From Euglena gracilis (Eukaryota; Euglenida; Euglenophyceae; Euglenales): a stretch of 64,000 nucleotides of DNA. The DNA lies in the NCBI GenBank assembly GCA_039621445.1, contig CP154956.1:21169295-21233294 (forward strand), read 5' to 3'. Made by a program: the position numbers and the translations under genes. Positions 1-36,554 of this stretch are shown one piece after another. The notes below the pieces were generated by a model. The model saw only the letters and a list, made by a program, of their open reading frames with translations, ran no database searches and had not been told where the DNA came from. Every line of letters starts with the position of its first letter. Positions within the stretch are counted from its first letter, which is position 1.

Positions 1-751
1 TCGAAAACTACGCAGATTGCCAAACATGCATTCAAAGATGAATGTTACAGGTGGTGATTTAGCTCCGAAGCTTGAACTCCCAACTGTTGAAAGGGTCTGT
101 TTTTTTTGTGGAAAATCGACCACACACGCTGAAAAAAAAAATGGCTTCCAAACTAACAATTCTGTTACCTTTGAACCCGAAAAGGAATTTGGCTTTTCAA
201 CTGTCACGGGTTGTCAGAAAAATTCTGAGTTGCAAGTGCTGCCAACCCCTTAAATCCTGGTCTCACCTGAATTTTTGGAGTTGACAAGTCGTCCGCTGCC
301 CCCTCCCCCATTTTTTCAGGGCGTCATCCACCTGGCTTCTCCACCCATCGAGCAACAAGCATTTCAGCTGCAGCCTTGCACAATGGAGAGCGAATCAAAT
401 ACTCCATTTCCGCCCATCAAAAACCAGTTTCCCTGGCCTCCGCAACAGCCCGTCCTGAAGCTGTGGGTGAAAGTGCCTCTCAAGCAGGAGAACAACGGGT
501 TGGCATCGCAATGGTATGCCAGAGCACGCGAAAGAGTGTTTCCTCTGAACGAGCATCCGTGAAACAATATTTCCAGTTCCCTCTCAACCCAGTGCATGGC
601 AACCTTCCAGGAATGTGCAGCTGGTTGTGCTTGGACACAGGAGATGGCGCATAACCTCCCTCTTTCAAAATATTTTTCACTCCCCGTCGATGGAATGCAG
701 AACGCCCGAGGTGGAGCCTTCTTCCGCATTGTTGTGCTCTGTTCTCCTCAG

Positions 752-962
752 GCGGTGCTGCCAGTGCTGGCATTGGTCGCGGCCCTCATCCCTGCGGCGC
801 GGAGGTGGCTGTCGCCCCCGCCACCCCAGGCGCCGCTGTACGTGACGCTGGCAGCCGCGGGCCGCAGAGGGCGCCCGAAGAAGACAGCCTCGGTGGAGGA
901 AAGTGGCCTTCTGAGTGAAGCTCCAGTTGAAGGTCCAGATGATGGCAAAGATGGTGGGATAG
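752..962 (+). CDS. Exon 1 of the BRCT gene: AT-hook
   Basis: The acceptor is TTCTCCTCAG and the donor is GATAG|GTCCGT. The frame has strong G/C at third positions. It reads AVLPVLALVAALIPAARRW, then a Pro-rich stretch, then GRRGRPKKTASVEE and an acidic tail DDGKDGGI. The exon ends in phase 1, which fits the next acceptor. Upstream coding sequence is not identified. Confidence 0.5.
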
Positions 963-3900
963 GTCCGTCTTTGCCTCTGTGTGTGTGCGTGTGTGTCAGC
1001 TTCTTTTTAAGGAAGGTTGCACCCCCCGGGAGGTGTTATGGGCCGACAAGGGGTAGGGCATTTTCGACCCCCCCCCCAGGTTGGTTTGGGGTGGGTTTTG
1101 CAACAGCACACACCCCCGGCGTCTTCGGCGCCAAGGCCCGAAAATGGCCAGGGAAATTTGCCTGGGTCGGCAGCCACGAAGGACCAAAACTGAATCCGGG
1201 GGGGGGGGTGCCTGCTATGGGCAGGCGCCCCATAGTGGGATCGAATGTAGCTATAATTCTTAGGCTGAAATGCCCCATGGGTGGAAAGAAGATTTATATC
1301 ACCAATGAGAGCAACGTTGTATCGTGCAAAGGTGCATGGGTAAAGCAAGCATATGGTGGTAAGGGCAGGCGTGGCAACGAAAATGAGATCTTCAGCAAGG
1401 TATGCCAAACCAGGGCCACTGTTTATCTTTTGAAGAAAATTTGCTCAGAGCCACGGGGTAGGGTCAGTCAAATTTTCAAGCAATGGAGAGAAAGTTGGTG
1501 AAAAATCTTATCCAAAACACGGTTTTTTTTAAGTTGAGAATGCTTCCCAGCAGAAATCGAAACAAAAAATACAAAAATGCAAATTTAAGAACTGGAGAAA
1601 AAGCAAAAAATGTACGCGCACACAACAGGCTTCTTTTTCCCAATCCCGGGGAGGGGGGGTGCTTTGTCCATCAAAATGCCAGTGCTCATGCAACACCAGA
1701 CATTTTGCAATGGACACGAGAGCTTTGTCCGGGGCAGAGGAAATTTTTTGTTCTTTTTAAAAATTTGGAAGTGTTTGTTTTTTCTGGTTTCTTTGTGTGT
1801 GTTTTTGCTGCGTTTTTTTTGGGAATCCATGTTGTGTTTTTCTCGCCTGGTAAGGTTTCAACACGGATTGTCGATGCGTTGCTCGAACGCAGGATGCTTT
1901 TGTCGCTTCTTTGGCTGCAGGAGACGGGCCCCCCATCCACCCCGACGTTTGGCGCGCCGACCCCAAAGCCGAGGCAAAAGGAGGGGTCGCCCCAGAGCCA
2001 GCGGAGGCCCCTGCCAAGGGCAAAGGCAAGCGGAAGGCGAAGAAGAACGAGATTGAGGTTGAGGAGGATGGGGGGGAGGATGGCACGGCGTCGGACGAGG
2101 ACAGCTTCGAAAGCCGATACAAGCCCAAGGTGAAGGGTCCGAAGGACCAAGTGGTGTGTGATCATGCGTGCATGCCCTTGAGACAGCTCCAAGGTTCTTT
2201 TTGGGGTTGCAAGACTAAGAACCCCACAAAAGAGAGTGGTTGCAAAGAGATGAGAAATTGAAAAAGGTTTTCCCGGGTGTCTTGCATTGTGCTGGGGGTT
2301 GTTTCCTCCCTCCCCCGGAGGTCTTACAGTTGGCACCCTCTTTTGGAACAGCTCGATGAACTACGCATCCGCATTTGGAAATCCGGAGTGTTTGTTTGTT
2401 TTCATCCAGGGGGTTTCAATGAGTTGCCCACCTCGGCTGTTCATTTGTGGCACTGAGCCGTCAATTTCTCTTTCCCGAATCTTTCCATCTCCCCAGACCA
2501 AGAAGCTGGAGGGGAAAGTGTTCTGTTTTGCCGGCAGCTTCGAAATCAGCCGCATGGAGCTGGACGCACTGATGGTGATGCACGGGGCCCGCATCACCAC
2601 AGAGTTCAACGATACAGTGACCCACGTGGTGGCGTCGGGGAAAGGTGCGCTTCTTCGACGCTCACCCACTTCCTGCCCCCCCCCCCCCCAAACCCAAAAT
2701 GACCGACCCACCGGGGGGGGGGGTCGGTCACTTGGTGGGACCCATGTAGGGTTAGAATTTTGTATAAATCATGCCTTAATTCAAGCCTGATTTCGGCCTG
2801 ACTTCTTAGCTTGGCCAAACCCCAACCTTAATCTTTTCGAACAACAATCATAAACCCAACCTTACTCCTTAAAAAAGCAAAATCACACAAAATGCCGCCA
2901 AAAAAGGGGGTAGTAGTTTATGGCTGCCATTGGTTCATCTAAACTTGGTCAGGTGAAAACGTCCAAGTCTTTGAGCTATTTCAGGCGGAGGATCTGTGGA
3001 GTGCATACTTTGAGCATATCTGGGCATATGCTGCTAATTTCATTTTTGGGGGGCCATGTTTGGCGCATATTTTGAGGTATTTAGGATTTTTCTGCTGCAT
3101 ATACCTGCCATTCCCGCATATTTTGACTGTGGCTTTTTTTGGATTCTCTCTGTCACAGTATTTTGTTCGCAGTATTAAATCGTTTAAAATGGCCAAATAA
3201 GGCCAAAAATGGCTAATAAAGTCCACACTGGTCCCAAAAAATGACCAAAATCTCAGGCCGGACTGAAAATTTTTTGGCACATTACCAAAAACTTGAAAGT
3301 TTTTTTTTTTTGGGTTTTCACCCCCAAGATTTACCTGATTAACACCAATTCGGCCAAGATTTTTTTTTTGCTTGTTGGGCAACCAGGGCAACCAGGCTGG
3401 ACACCCTGGACCCCCACCCTCTGGGGGGGGGGGTGTCCAGCCAGCACCTTTCCCAGCCGGCTGTCTCGACCCCCCTTTCTGGGGGGCATGAAGCGCATTG
3501 ATAGAAAATTCAATTTTGGTCAGTCGATGTGTTCTTCTTCCGGCATGTTTTTCTCCTGGAACTTTTGTCTTTTGGTTTCGCCCATCTGATTCATTTTGCT
3601 GGAACCGATTTCCCCTTCACATTTTCCCGGATCAGGAAGAAGGTAAGGAGTCCACATGAGAACTCCGTCTGGTTCAACCCCTTTTGCTTTGGTTTTGATT
3701 GTCTTTCCAGACTGCTGTTTTCACGTGTGAAAAAGTTGCCCATTCCGGATGTCAATTACGGAGGGTTAGGGTTAAAGTCAGGGTGAGGGTTGGGGGCATT
3801 GTCTTGTTTCTCCTGGCCACACATGCTGCCATGGAAGCTCTGCCACAGCTCCTCACCCGGCCCACCCCGCCGCAGGCCTGAGGTCCAAGAAGGTGGAGCT

Positions 3901-4002
3901 GGCGCGCCAGAAGGGCATCCCCATCGTGGACGAGAGCTACATCTACGAGGAATTGAAGGGGGAGCCCGCCCAGCTGAAGCTCCCATGCGGGCTGCTGTCC
4001 TG
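752..4002 (+). CDS. AT-hook and BRCT-domain nuclear protein (gene model, five exons)
   Basis: Five exons join in phase: 752-962, 1921-2150, 2352-2387, 2497-2644 and 3876 to about 4002. The first carries an AT-hook core (GRRGRPKK), which binds the minor groove of AT-rich DNA. The second is a charged linker rich in Lys, Asp and Glu. Exons 4 and 5 form one BRCT domain, a phosphopeptide or DNA-damage interaction fold: KKLEGKVFCFAG for the first strand, then ITTEFNDTVTHVVASGKG, the helix KKVELARQKGIPIVDESY and the end YIYEELK. AT-hook plus BRCT suggests a chromatin or DNA-repair role in the nucleus, which is inference. No PARP, ligase or RFC catalytic part is visible, so the family is not named. 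The N-terminus and C-terminus are not found; the hydrophobic start of exon 1 suggests coding sequence continues upstream. Confidence 0.6.
1921..2150 (+). CDS. Exon 2 of the BRCT gene: charged linker
   Basis: The acceptor is TTTGGCTGCAG. The split codon with exon 1 gives Gly. The peptide starts DGPPIHPDVWRADPKAEAK, runs through a basic cluster KGKGKRKAKK (a possible nuclear localisation signal) and an acidic stretch EVEEDGGEDGTASDEDS, and ends KVKGPKDQ. The donor is GTGGTG at 2151 or GTGTGT at 2154; both keep phase 0. Confidence 0.6.
2352..2387 (+). CDS. Exon 3 of the BRCT gene: 36-bp micro-exon
   Basis: A 12-codon exon between TTTGGAACAG and GTGTTTG encodes LDELRIRIWKSG in phase 0, which joins the flanking exons. 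It is supported only by splice-site fit and phase; skipping it would also keep the frame. Confidence 0.4.
2497..2644 (+). CDS. Exon 4 of the BRCT gene: N-terminal half of the BRCT domain
   Basis: The acceptor is CATCTCCCCAG and the donor is GGGAAAG|GTGCGC, phase 1. The peptide KKLEGKVFCFAGSF, then MELDALMVMHGARITTEF and VTHVVASGK, follows the beta1-alpha1-beta2-beta3 order of BRCT folds, with the Gly of the HGARI turn. Confidence 0.75.
3876..4002 (+). CDS. Exon 5 of the BRCT gene: C-terminal half of the BRCT domain
   Basis: The acceptor is CACCCCGCCGCAG. The split codon G|GC gives Gly, so the join reads VASGKGLRSKKVELARQKG. The strand IPIVDESYIYEEL is typical of BRCT ends, although the usual Trp of alpha3 is Tyr here. 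The 3' border is unclear; a GTGCCT donor near 4003 is the best candidate. Confidence 0.65.
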
Positions 4003-6872
4003 GGGTGCCTCGGGACCCCCAACCCCGATTTATCAGGCCTGGGCTTTGATTTGTTTCCCCCACCTTCAGGGATCTTCATAATTTTTTTGGTTTGACCCAG
4101 GTCGCTCGAAAATTTTCATTTTTGGGTTGTCTTTGATGCAGGAGCAGCCCAAAAACTTGTTCGTGCATGTGTTTGTGTTGTATGCTGTTAGCGTTAGAGG
4201 GAGGGGCTTGTTGAAGATGGTAGCATGCCCAGGGGGGATATGGATGTTTTCCTTACCCTGGACCTCCCAGGAGTTTTGCTTCCTTTCTGACTGCTTGGGC
4301 AAGGCATTTTCCCACCAACTTCATAGCCTGCCCCTCCCAAACCCAATTTCATGTTACGACCCTATTGTTCAAAAGTCGAAAGCCCTGGGAGACGGTTCTG
4401 GTTCTAACCAAGTAGGGACATTCCAGTTGGAATAAACCAGAACAAAATGGAATAGGAAACTTGGAACGAACCAGAAAATTTCGGAATAACCACAAAAAAG
4501 TTTCAGCCAAACCTAAGAAGCTTATCGCAAACATGACAAAAGGCAAGGCCAGGGCTGTTCTTAAGCCAGAGGGGACCCTGCCTCGGGGGGGGGGGGTGGT
4601 CCAGCCAGTCAGCCAGCACCTCCCAGCTGGGCTGCGGACCCCCGGGGTCCACTGAAATAAAGGTGGGTCGGTAAAGCTGGGCTTAATTGACACTTTTTCG
4701 GCACAAAGCGCAGAATTTTTTTTGAAAAAAAATGGGGCAAAAAATGGTAAAAAACGGCATTTTTGGGTGGTTCTTGGGGTTTTCACCTGTAATTCTTGGC
4801 TGAAAATGAACCCAGCTGGATTTGGGCTTTTTCGGGCATTTTTTTTGGATACCCACTGGGTCCAGTTTCCAGCCTGTGGGACCCCCCGGGACCCCACGCC
4901 CCTTGGGGGGGTCCAGCCAGCACCTTTTTCCAGCCGGCCCGCGGAACCCCCTCCCCCTGGGGGGTCTTCAAGAAAACTCCTGGGCAAGGCGAGTTTGCAG
5001 CTTTTTATGGAATATGGCAAATATTTTTGTCTTTTTTCCAGTCAAGAATTCGTCAGATATCGATGTATGGAGGATGGGTTGATCTATAAACAACATTTTA
5101 TCTTCTAGGAGTTGCGAATAAGCGACTGGTGGGCATTTGCATTCACATGACCCGGGAGAGCGCTTCCATCTAACGGACTTCAAGAACATCAGTCCATTCC
5201 GGCAGAAAGTTACCAGAGTAACCAGAATAAACTGGAATAAACTGGAAAGAGACCGAAATCCCTGAATAAATAAATTGTTCAATTTTCTTGCAACCGGAGT
5301 ATTACCCCCACCAAAGTTGTTTTGACATTTGAGCAGATGGGCCAAAAGTCATGAATGAGAATTTCTCCTTTCCAGCCGTCATGGAAACAGCAGCCTGACT
5401 CTGACTGATTTCTCATTTGTGTCGCCAGTGGCCCCTCCTTCTCATTGATTGCTTTTCCAGTCACGATTTTCTGACAAATTTCAGGAAGGAAGTTTCGCTT
5501 GAATTACGCAAGGATTACATCAGTTTCGTGCCACGGAAAATCACGAACAATCACGAATCAGCACGAAAATGGAACTTTCCCCAAAATCACAAAAAACCAT
5601 GAAAATCACGAAAAATCACGAATGAAAATTTTTTCAGACAATGAAATTTTGGATTGATGAAGATTTGTGTTTTTTGGAGGTGCAAAGATATCCATTTACT
5701 CCCAGCCTTTTTTTAAAAAAAAGACGAAAAGCTTTTTTTTGGTCACTCTTTGCAGTGATATCATCTTCTGATTCTAGTGTGCCACAAACAGCGTCGCATT
5801 TGGAAGCGTGGGGGAAAGATGACTCCACAAAGAAGAGCCAGTCAACCAGAGGATTTCTGGTTTTCTAAGGTTTTAACCATGTTAACCATTTTGACCTTTG
5901 CAAATCCTCTGACGTTAGTAGTACCCCAGTGTCTTTTGTTTGTTTGTTTGTTTGTTTGTGTGTTCATTGTTTTCCCCTCCAACAACTTCTCTTTCAATGG
6001 TGTGGGCAAAATTCAGGGATTTCAGAGGTCTGATCAATTTTTATGAAAAGTTATACAAATGTGGTTGCAAGTTGAAGAATACTGCAGACACTCTCTTTCA
6101 CCTGACAGTCTTGCTTTTTTTGTGCTTGGCACCTCTGGCCTAGCAACGATGAAGTGTGCCAAAAATCGGATCTCATGGGGTGCCAGATACCGGATCAACA
6201 CCATTTCCAGTGTAAAAAGTCGTTGCACAAGAGAGCCAAGCCAAGGGGAGGACTATTTTTTTGTGGCCTGAAAAATCACAAAAAATCACAAAAAATCACG
6301 AAAATTCGCGAAAATCACGAATGAGAATTTAGGTCCCCAGCACGAAACAGAGGGAATCCTTGATTATGAGTCTTCATGGTCTTAAAATGCAGCAAGCACC
6401 TCCCCCCCCCCCACTTATCACTCCCTCCTTGAACCCCTCCTACTGCTAAAGGGAAACAAGTCTCGATGGAGGGTTGGCCAGATGGGTTCGATGTCCTTTA
6501 TCGCAAACCATTATTTTTCAGGTGAACCTTTTTTAGGCTGGATCATGGAGTGGGGGACAGCCAAAGTGTGTGTCCTTGGGCAAAAGAGGGTGCAAGGGGT
6601 TCCAAAGCTGGGCTTCCCCCCATTTGACGTTGGTTTGCCACATATATTGAACCAAAGCATCACTGAAGGCCACGCGAAAAGTGATATCCGCGGGGGCACA
6701 CGGGCATGGACCGCAGTGGCCAAGACGGCCACGTTGCACCGGAACCCCCATTTCCCCACGGTGCACGTTTCGAGGTCCAGGCGCATGGTTGCCTCAGACG
6801 ACACACCGCGCTCCAGCCGAATCCATCCCCCCACCCCGTTCGGTCTTTTCGCTCCCGCAACCCCCGCCCCAG
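4003..6872. other. Long non-coding stretch
   Basis: I see no convincing exon. It holds a 433-bp mobile element (4550-4982), an A-rich zone at 5540-5640 and 6270-6330 built on AAAATCACGAA-type units, and a short TTTG run near 5937-5960. It may be intron or intergenic spacer. Confidence 0.5.
4550..4982 (+). mobile_element. CAGG-type non-autonomous element, 433 bp, 8-bp TSD
   Basis: Ends are CAGGGCTGTTCTTAAG and CTTCAAGAAAACTCCTG, imperfect inverted repeats. Perfect direct repeats GGCAAGGC flank it (4542-4549 and 4983-4990). Inside are CCAGCCAGCACC blocks and a poly-G run. No ORF for a transposase. Confidence 0.85.
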
Positions 6873-18269
<11,397 letters not shown>

Positions 18270-18309
18270 GTGCGTGCACCCCCCCCCCCACGTCGTTTAC
18301 CATTGGATC

Positions 18310-18422
18310 CAGCTGTTTTCTTAAGCGGGGGGGGGGGACCGTACCCCAGGGGGGTCCAGCCAGCCAGCACCTTTTTCCAGCTGGCCCGCGGACCCCCCCT
18401 GCAGCTTTTAAGAAGACCCCTG
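18310..18422 (+). mobile_element. CAGG-type element, internally deleted, 113 bp
   Basis: Ends are CAGCTGTTTTCTTAAG and CTTTTAAGAAGACCCCTG. Flanks ATTGGATC and GTTGGATC match at 7 of 8. The body is only a poly-G run and the CCAGCCAGCACC block, so most of the family's interior is missing. Confidence 0.75.
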
Positions 18423-18667
18423 GTTGGATCAGACGGTTTGCCTTTGTACCAATTTCTTTTATTGGCCTCTTCAGAGACAACAATGACAATAGAGAACCAG
18501 AGGAGAGTGTGGTGGGGCTTTGGCTGTTGACTCTGAACTGCTGGCTATGCCTTCCCCAGGGGATCACGAGGGAGGGGTAACATGGCAATGGCTTTTGAGG
18601 GTTGGATGGATGGGTGGATGGATGGGCCCTGCAAATGATAAATAAAGAAAGGATTTTTTTTTGATTT

Positions 18668-18850
18668 TTGCCCCACCCCCCACCCCCCACCCCCCACCCC
18701 CCACCCCCACAAGAAAGATTTTTTTACATTTTTTTGCCCCCACACCCCCCACAAAATTTTAAATGTTGTTTCTCCCCCAAACCCCCTACACCCCCACAAA
18801 ATAGAAAACAAACTTTCCCCTCACCCCCCCCCCACACCCCCCGTTTGCCA
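18668..18850. repeat. C-rich (CCCCCCA)n tract
   Basis: CCACCCCC units in a row, then a looser run of C-runs separated by A-rich pieces. Four-stranded structures are likely. Confidence 0.85.
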
Positions 18851-20027
18851 CCCAAACGCCATGTCCGCCTGGTTTTCCCTTCACCGTTTCCCCATTTACT
18901 AATTATTGTTTACTGTTTACGCCATGTTCGCCAAACTTTGTCCACACCAAAGAATTTTGTTATTGGGCAGCAGGGGAGGCTGATGGGCAGGGGGAGAGGG
19001 TAAGGGGGTTGGGGGGGGGAGGCGGGGGGGGGGAGGGGGCCTGCTTGCGGCCCCTCCCCCCCGCCCTCCTCCCCTGGGCACATCCAAAGGGACTCCACTT
19101 TGGATTTTGTGTGACCTTTTTTTGCATCATGCCATCCATGCTGCCGTACAATTTGCCCCTCCCCCCGAGCTGTTGGCTTACCTGGTACACTATGCACTCT
19201 GTTTCAGTCCCAGCAGGATCAAAAGTTGAGTCAAATCCCAGCGGGATCACAATTTTGGGTGCATTTTTGGCCTCTGGTGGGGGCTCGTCATTTCTTCCGC
19301 TGAATATGAGCCTCCGTGGAGGTAATTGAAACAGTGGGATTCCACTTTTGTGGTGGAGCCTGGATGGGCACTCGGCCCAGTTTGCCCCAGCAACAAGCAG
19401 AAATTTTTGCCAGCTGGATTGCTTGCTGGCATCCTGGGACAATGTCTGAGACACAATCGCTGTCTTCGCAATGAGCATCTGAGACTTCTGCAACTCCACC
19501 ATTGTAGTGTAGATGAGGGACCACGCCATTTTAAAATAATAGCTGTGTCACGTGGCTTGAATTGCAGGATTCCATAATTTATATTTTCGGTGTTTGCTCA
19601 TCAGTACACCCATTACCCCACAGACCCCCCCGGGAAATTGTTCTCCCTAGGAAATTGTCACCTGAACCCCATGCTTGCTGAATTGTCCGAATAGGGATCT
19701 GTTACCTACCTCGTTGACCTGTCACCTCACAAATCTCATAGAAATCTGACGTTGTCTCAGGGAAAATGTATTTTTTTTTGAAGGTGAAGGTGGGTCCGCC
19801 CCTTCCCCTTTAACCCAGACCCCCCCCCCTCCGGAAACTGTCCGTGCTCACTGACCTGTCACCATAGGGACCTGTCACCCACCCATGGTACTTCCTGACC
19901 TGACAGGTGACAGTTTCTGGGGAGGGGGGGTAAGTATTGTTACAGGCCATTTTTTTCCCTTTAAGAAACCACACCATCCAGCACTTACCTTCCCTGGGTG
20001 GGTCGCATTGTGTCGTTGTGTCCTCCT

Positions 20028-20461
20028 CAGGAGCTGGAGGGGACCCCATCGCGCGGGGGGGGGGGTCCAGCCAGCAGCTCAAATCCGGCCAGCAGCCAAA
20101 ATCGGGGCTTGGGTGCCCACCCCCGGGGGGTCGAGTGAAATAAAGTTGGGCCAGCTGGCCGCAGGCTGGCCAGCCAACTGGGCTGCCCAGCTCACCTATC
20201 CCTGCATTTTTTTTCTCATCACAGCTTCCTCGCCCTCAATGTCTGGCACATACACTAGTTCCATCCATCAAAATGTCGAGAAGGCAACAATGTTTTAGAA
20301 AAATTTGTTTTTCATTGACCCAGCCCAGCACAGCCCCCTCCAGCCCCGGACCCCCCCCCCCCATTCCCCCAGGGGTCCAGCCAGCAGCTCGTTTCCAGCC
20401 AGCAGCCTTTTTTCCAACCGGAGGCTGGACCCCCCTGGGGGCGTCCTTAAGGAATCCCCTA
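20028..20461 (+). mobile_element. CAGG-type element, 434 bp, 8-bp TSD
   Basis: Perfect repeats GTCCTCCT flank it (20020-20027, 20462-20469). The right end is CCTTAAGGAATCCCCTA. It shares the GTGAAATAAAG and CCAGCCAGCAGC blocks with the 4550 element. Confidence 0.75.
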
Positions 20462-20524
20462 GTCCTCCTCCTTCCACGCCTCTCGCTGCAAGGCTCCCCA
20501 GGTGGCCCTCACCTTGTCTGTCAG

Positions 20525-32774
<12,250 letters not shown>

Positions 32775-33890
32775 GTAGGTTGCTGTTGCTGTTGCTGTTG
32801 CCGGGGAGTCGTTTTGCGGGTGCACTTTTGCGTCAAATTCTGCAGCCGGGATTTGGCCAACCCGAGAACCACACCCAGGGCTTATCCCCAAGGACTTGTC
32901 ATGGTCCCGCCCTGCGAACTGTCTTTGGTGTGCGCCGACCTGTCATCAGAAGGTGCAGGTTTCTGGTACTGGCGGTCCTGTCAGATGCTGAGGTTTCTTT
33001 GACTTGTAGTTGGCGTGACCGGAAATAAACCCCTTCCCAAACAACTTTGCAGTGCCCTAATGCTTTGGGTGCCCAAGTAGTTTTGCAGTGGGGAATCTCA
33101 AAAAGGCCCGTCCAAATAATTTCCCCCCTTCGCAAGAAACAAGGTGGAAAATGACGCATCTTGCTGGAAAATCGGAGGCGGAGGATACAAATAAATCAAA
33201 TCATGTACAATGCCACAATGGCATTCCAGATGCCATTGTGCCCCTTTTCCTGTAGTATTAAATTCTGTTGCCATTAAGAGTTTAATTGCTTTCGAGAAGT
33301 GGTAAATCGATCCATCAAACATTTTGGGTATTACTCTTTGCTGGGGTTTGGTGCCAGGATCTGTCCGCTTATTTTGCAGGGTTCATAACATTTGGGAGGG
33401 GTTTTTGTGTTTGTGCCGCGACCACCGCAGAACAACGCCTGTTTATGGCTGCTGTCAATAGCGGATGATTTCTCAGGCATTTGGGGGGGGGCAATCCCTT
33501 TTGTTTCTCAACTATGTGCCCCATTGTTGTTGCCCAACCGTTTTGGGGGCCCAATCCTTTTTGTGTTTTCATGGTTCGAGGACCCCAAAACAACAACTCC
33601 CCTGGTGCAGCCGAACCGTTTTTGGGCCCAATCCCTTTTGTTTCTCAATAGTTCGAGACCTGTTGTTGTGCAATGTGTACGCATTGGAAGCGTTCTCTGT
33701 GATTGCCACACTGGAAATTTCTTAACCGTTGCAGCATGGCTGAATCATTTCTGTGATGCGTCCATTTTTGGTGAAATTTTATTTGACCGCGACCGGGGTT
33801 GCAAGAATATGCTGACACAGTGACTAGGCCTCTTTCCGATCGCCGCTAAAATTTTTCGGAAAAATGAAAATAAAAATTTTCCTGCTTGCA

Positions 33891-33996
33891 GAGCGCACCG
33901 TGGCAGTCTCGCTTATTTCCTGGATGTATGAATCTGTTCTTTGGGGCCCGCCCTGTCCTCTACGGGTTGCACTCCGACAGGTGTCCGCCCTGCAGT
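33891..33996 (+). CDS. Possible terminal exon, weak
   Basis: After a CTGCTTGCAG acceptor, one frame reads RTVAVSLISWMYESVLWGPP, then PLRVALRQVSALQ and a TAG stop. It could close the gene upstream, but other frames are also open here and a GTGTCC donor follows GACAG. Low confidence. Confidence 0.2.
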
Positions 33997-35576
33997 AGGC
34001 CTCGGCAGCCACCCACGGAACTTTGCACGCCTGTCGCCGCTGGGCGGCCTCTGGGGCTCGGCAAGGGCCGGCCAATCGGCCTCCCCCAGCGTTGCACACC
34101 CGCACCGTGGTTCGCGCCGCTGCGACTCAGTTGGCCCGGTGGCACGGAATGTCGCGATGTACAGATTTTTTTCCACCTCCCGACAAACGACCGCAAGATC
34201 CCCATCAGTGCGGTGCTGTGCTTCTCTTTTCTTCTGTTATGAAGGATTGTGCCCATGATTCACACCATTTCAAACACGTTTCACACCATGCCGTGCACAT
34301 TTGCACATGCACATTTGTGTCCCTCCCCCACACATTGTCCATTGGTCCCCGTCAGTCAGTTAGGTCCCCCCCCCAGTGTGGGTGCCGTAGACAGGCGGGG
34401 GCAGCGGGAGTGGCAGCGGGGGGGGGGGTGAACCCTTTGAGGGGCAAGCACCTCCAGGGGCAATCTCAACAAATCCCGACAAATCCCAACAACACCACCA
34501 GACAATTCCCACAAAAATGTGTGAGTATAATTTGTTGGCAAAAGGATAGAGCAAGTTGCCCCAGGGGAACGTTATGATTAGTCTTTAATAACTTCTCTGT
34601 TTCTGTGGCTTTCTTTGTTTCTGCCTTTGACTCCACAAATGCTTGTGGTTTGCTCTGACAATGAGAGCAAGCAGTTTTCTTTGTTGTTAGGTTAAGAGAA
34701 ATGTGTTGTTGTCAGCGAACATAAATTTTTATGGCCCAACAACAATAGATTCGCCATTGCCGTCAATCAGACAGTCAGAAAGCCAAAAGTTGTTGATTTT
34801 CCTGCTTTTCCTGGCAGGTTTCGACAAAAAAATGCCACTTATCCTGATGGAAGCAGCAAGAGCAGCAATATCATGTGTCTGGAGGTGATTTTCAGTTGTC
34901 TCATCAGGAAAATCCTACTGCCTTTTGTCCATGGCCCTCCCCGTTGTCAGAGATGAACCGGTTCAATAGCTGGCGGAGGCGTGCCACGGGAGGTCCGATA
35001 CCGTTTGGTTTGAACTTTTGTCGGCCACCGCCTACCTGCCCAACCACCACTGACTGTTATGTCTGGCCAGGTGGGACGGTGTGGGGGCAGCAGGGGGGTT
35101 GGCGGGGAGGTTGGCAGGGGGGTTGGCTCACGTTTGGCTGGCCAACCTCCCACGCCCAACCAACAGATGGACGTGTCTCTGTGTGGTTGGATCTTTTGGC
35201 CGCGGCCAATTGAAGAAAAAGTTCATGAGGTTTGGGTTAAGATTCTCATGACATTGCTATATTGGCCTCCACAGGGAACACAGCGAACCCAAAGAGCCTG
35301 GTTGGAGCCGTGGTATGGAAATTTTGTTGGCATTGGGGCAACCTCATTGTCTGTTTGCCTCGGATCAAATACTTCCAAAATCACGTGGCTGGGACCGCAC
35401 CACCAGTGTTCAATTCCTGACAAATCCCGACAACACCACCAAAACGACAAGTGAACCATTACCTGATATCTCAATTTCCTATTTACCTGAAGCAAAGTGC
35501 GTGGGTAATCTTTTGAGTGAGTGGGTACCCACAGTTTAGAGTACAGAAAGGGTCTTTAACGTTTCTTTTTGTTTTT

Positions 35577-35637
35577 CTTTTGTCTTTTTTTTTTCTTTTT
35601 TTTCTTTTTGTGTTTTTTTTTTTTTTTTTTTTTTCTT

Positions 35638-35669
<32 letters not shown>

Positions 35670-35670
35670 C
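35577..35670. repeat. Poly-T tract
   Basis: Nearly pure T with scattered C, G and A. Confidence 0.95.
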
Positions 35671-36221
35671 AAAGTATTTTGATTTCTGGGGGAGAACAGA
35701 TGATGAACAAAACAAAATTTGTGAAATCAATATATTGCCCCTCATTGGCACATATGAAAACTCCATGTGCAATCATCTGCAAGGTTGAAAAAGGAGGTTG
35801 AAAGAGGAGTGAAAACCCTGCATCTTTGACATCAATAATCGAAATCACAAAAGATCGCAGAGAAATTGCTGTAGAAAGACTCACTGGAATTAAAGTGGGG
35901 CAGGGGGGTCCACCCCCACAGTGAAAGCGAGATTTCCACATTGGAACGTACCACAAAGGTTTTGCTATTTTAGGCCCCTCGACAAGCATCTCCAGACAAG
36001 CACATCTTAGATCAAGGACCGCACAGCTGAACGTGGCAGTTTTTTTTAAAGGGGGCTTGTTTAAGGAAACTCACCAAGAAACCAGATGCCTTCGTTACTA
36101 GGGGGGTTGGTGATTGTGAAGATTTGATGGTTCCAGTGGACCGAATTTCACATCCTCATTTCAGAGAAATGAAAGCACCATCATCACAAATATAGTGTAT
36201 GCATGCATGTGTGCATATGTG

Positions 36222-36225
<4 letters not shown>

Positions 36226-36289
<64 letters not shown>
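36226..36289. repeat. (GT)n microsatellite
   Basis: About 32 GT units followed by GCATG-rich sequence. Confidence 0.95.
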
Positions 36290-36290
<1 letters not shown>

Positions 36291-36554
36291 ATGGGTTCAT
36301 ACGTGCGTGCATGTGTGCGTGCGTGCACGTGCGGCGTGCGTGTCGCAGAGCTGAAATGCCTGGTCTTCTGTCTATCTTGGCATTCTCTTTGTTGCTGACG
36401 CCCGTCGGTGTGCCCCTGTTAGTGTTCCATATGTTGCAGTGCCATCGTGTAAGGGTTCTTCGCTCGTTCCCTCAACTCCCAGTGGCTTTCTTTCCCCCCT
36501 GGAGAGGGAAGTCCAAAGTATTTTTTTGCACACTTTTTCGGGCAGCTTTGAGGG

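Noticed and set aside
2352-4002. Assigning the BRCT gene to PARP1, RFC1 or DNA ligase
   Set aside because: Only a single BRCT and an AT-hook are visible; none of the catalytic or zinc-finger parts of those families are present.
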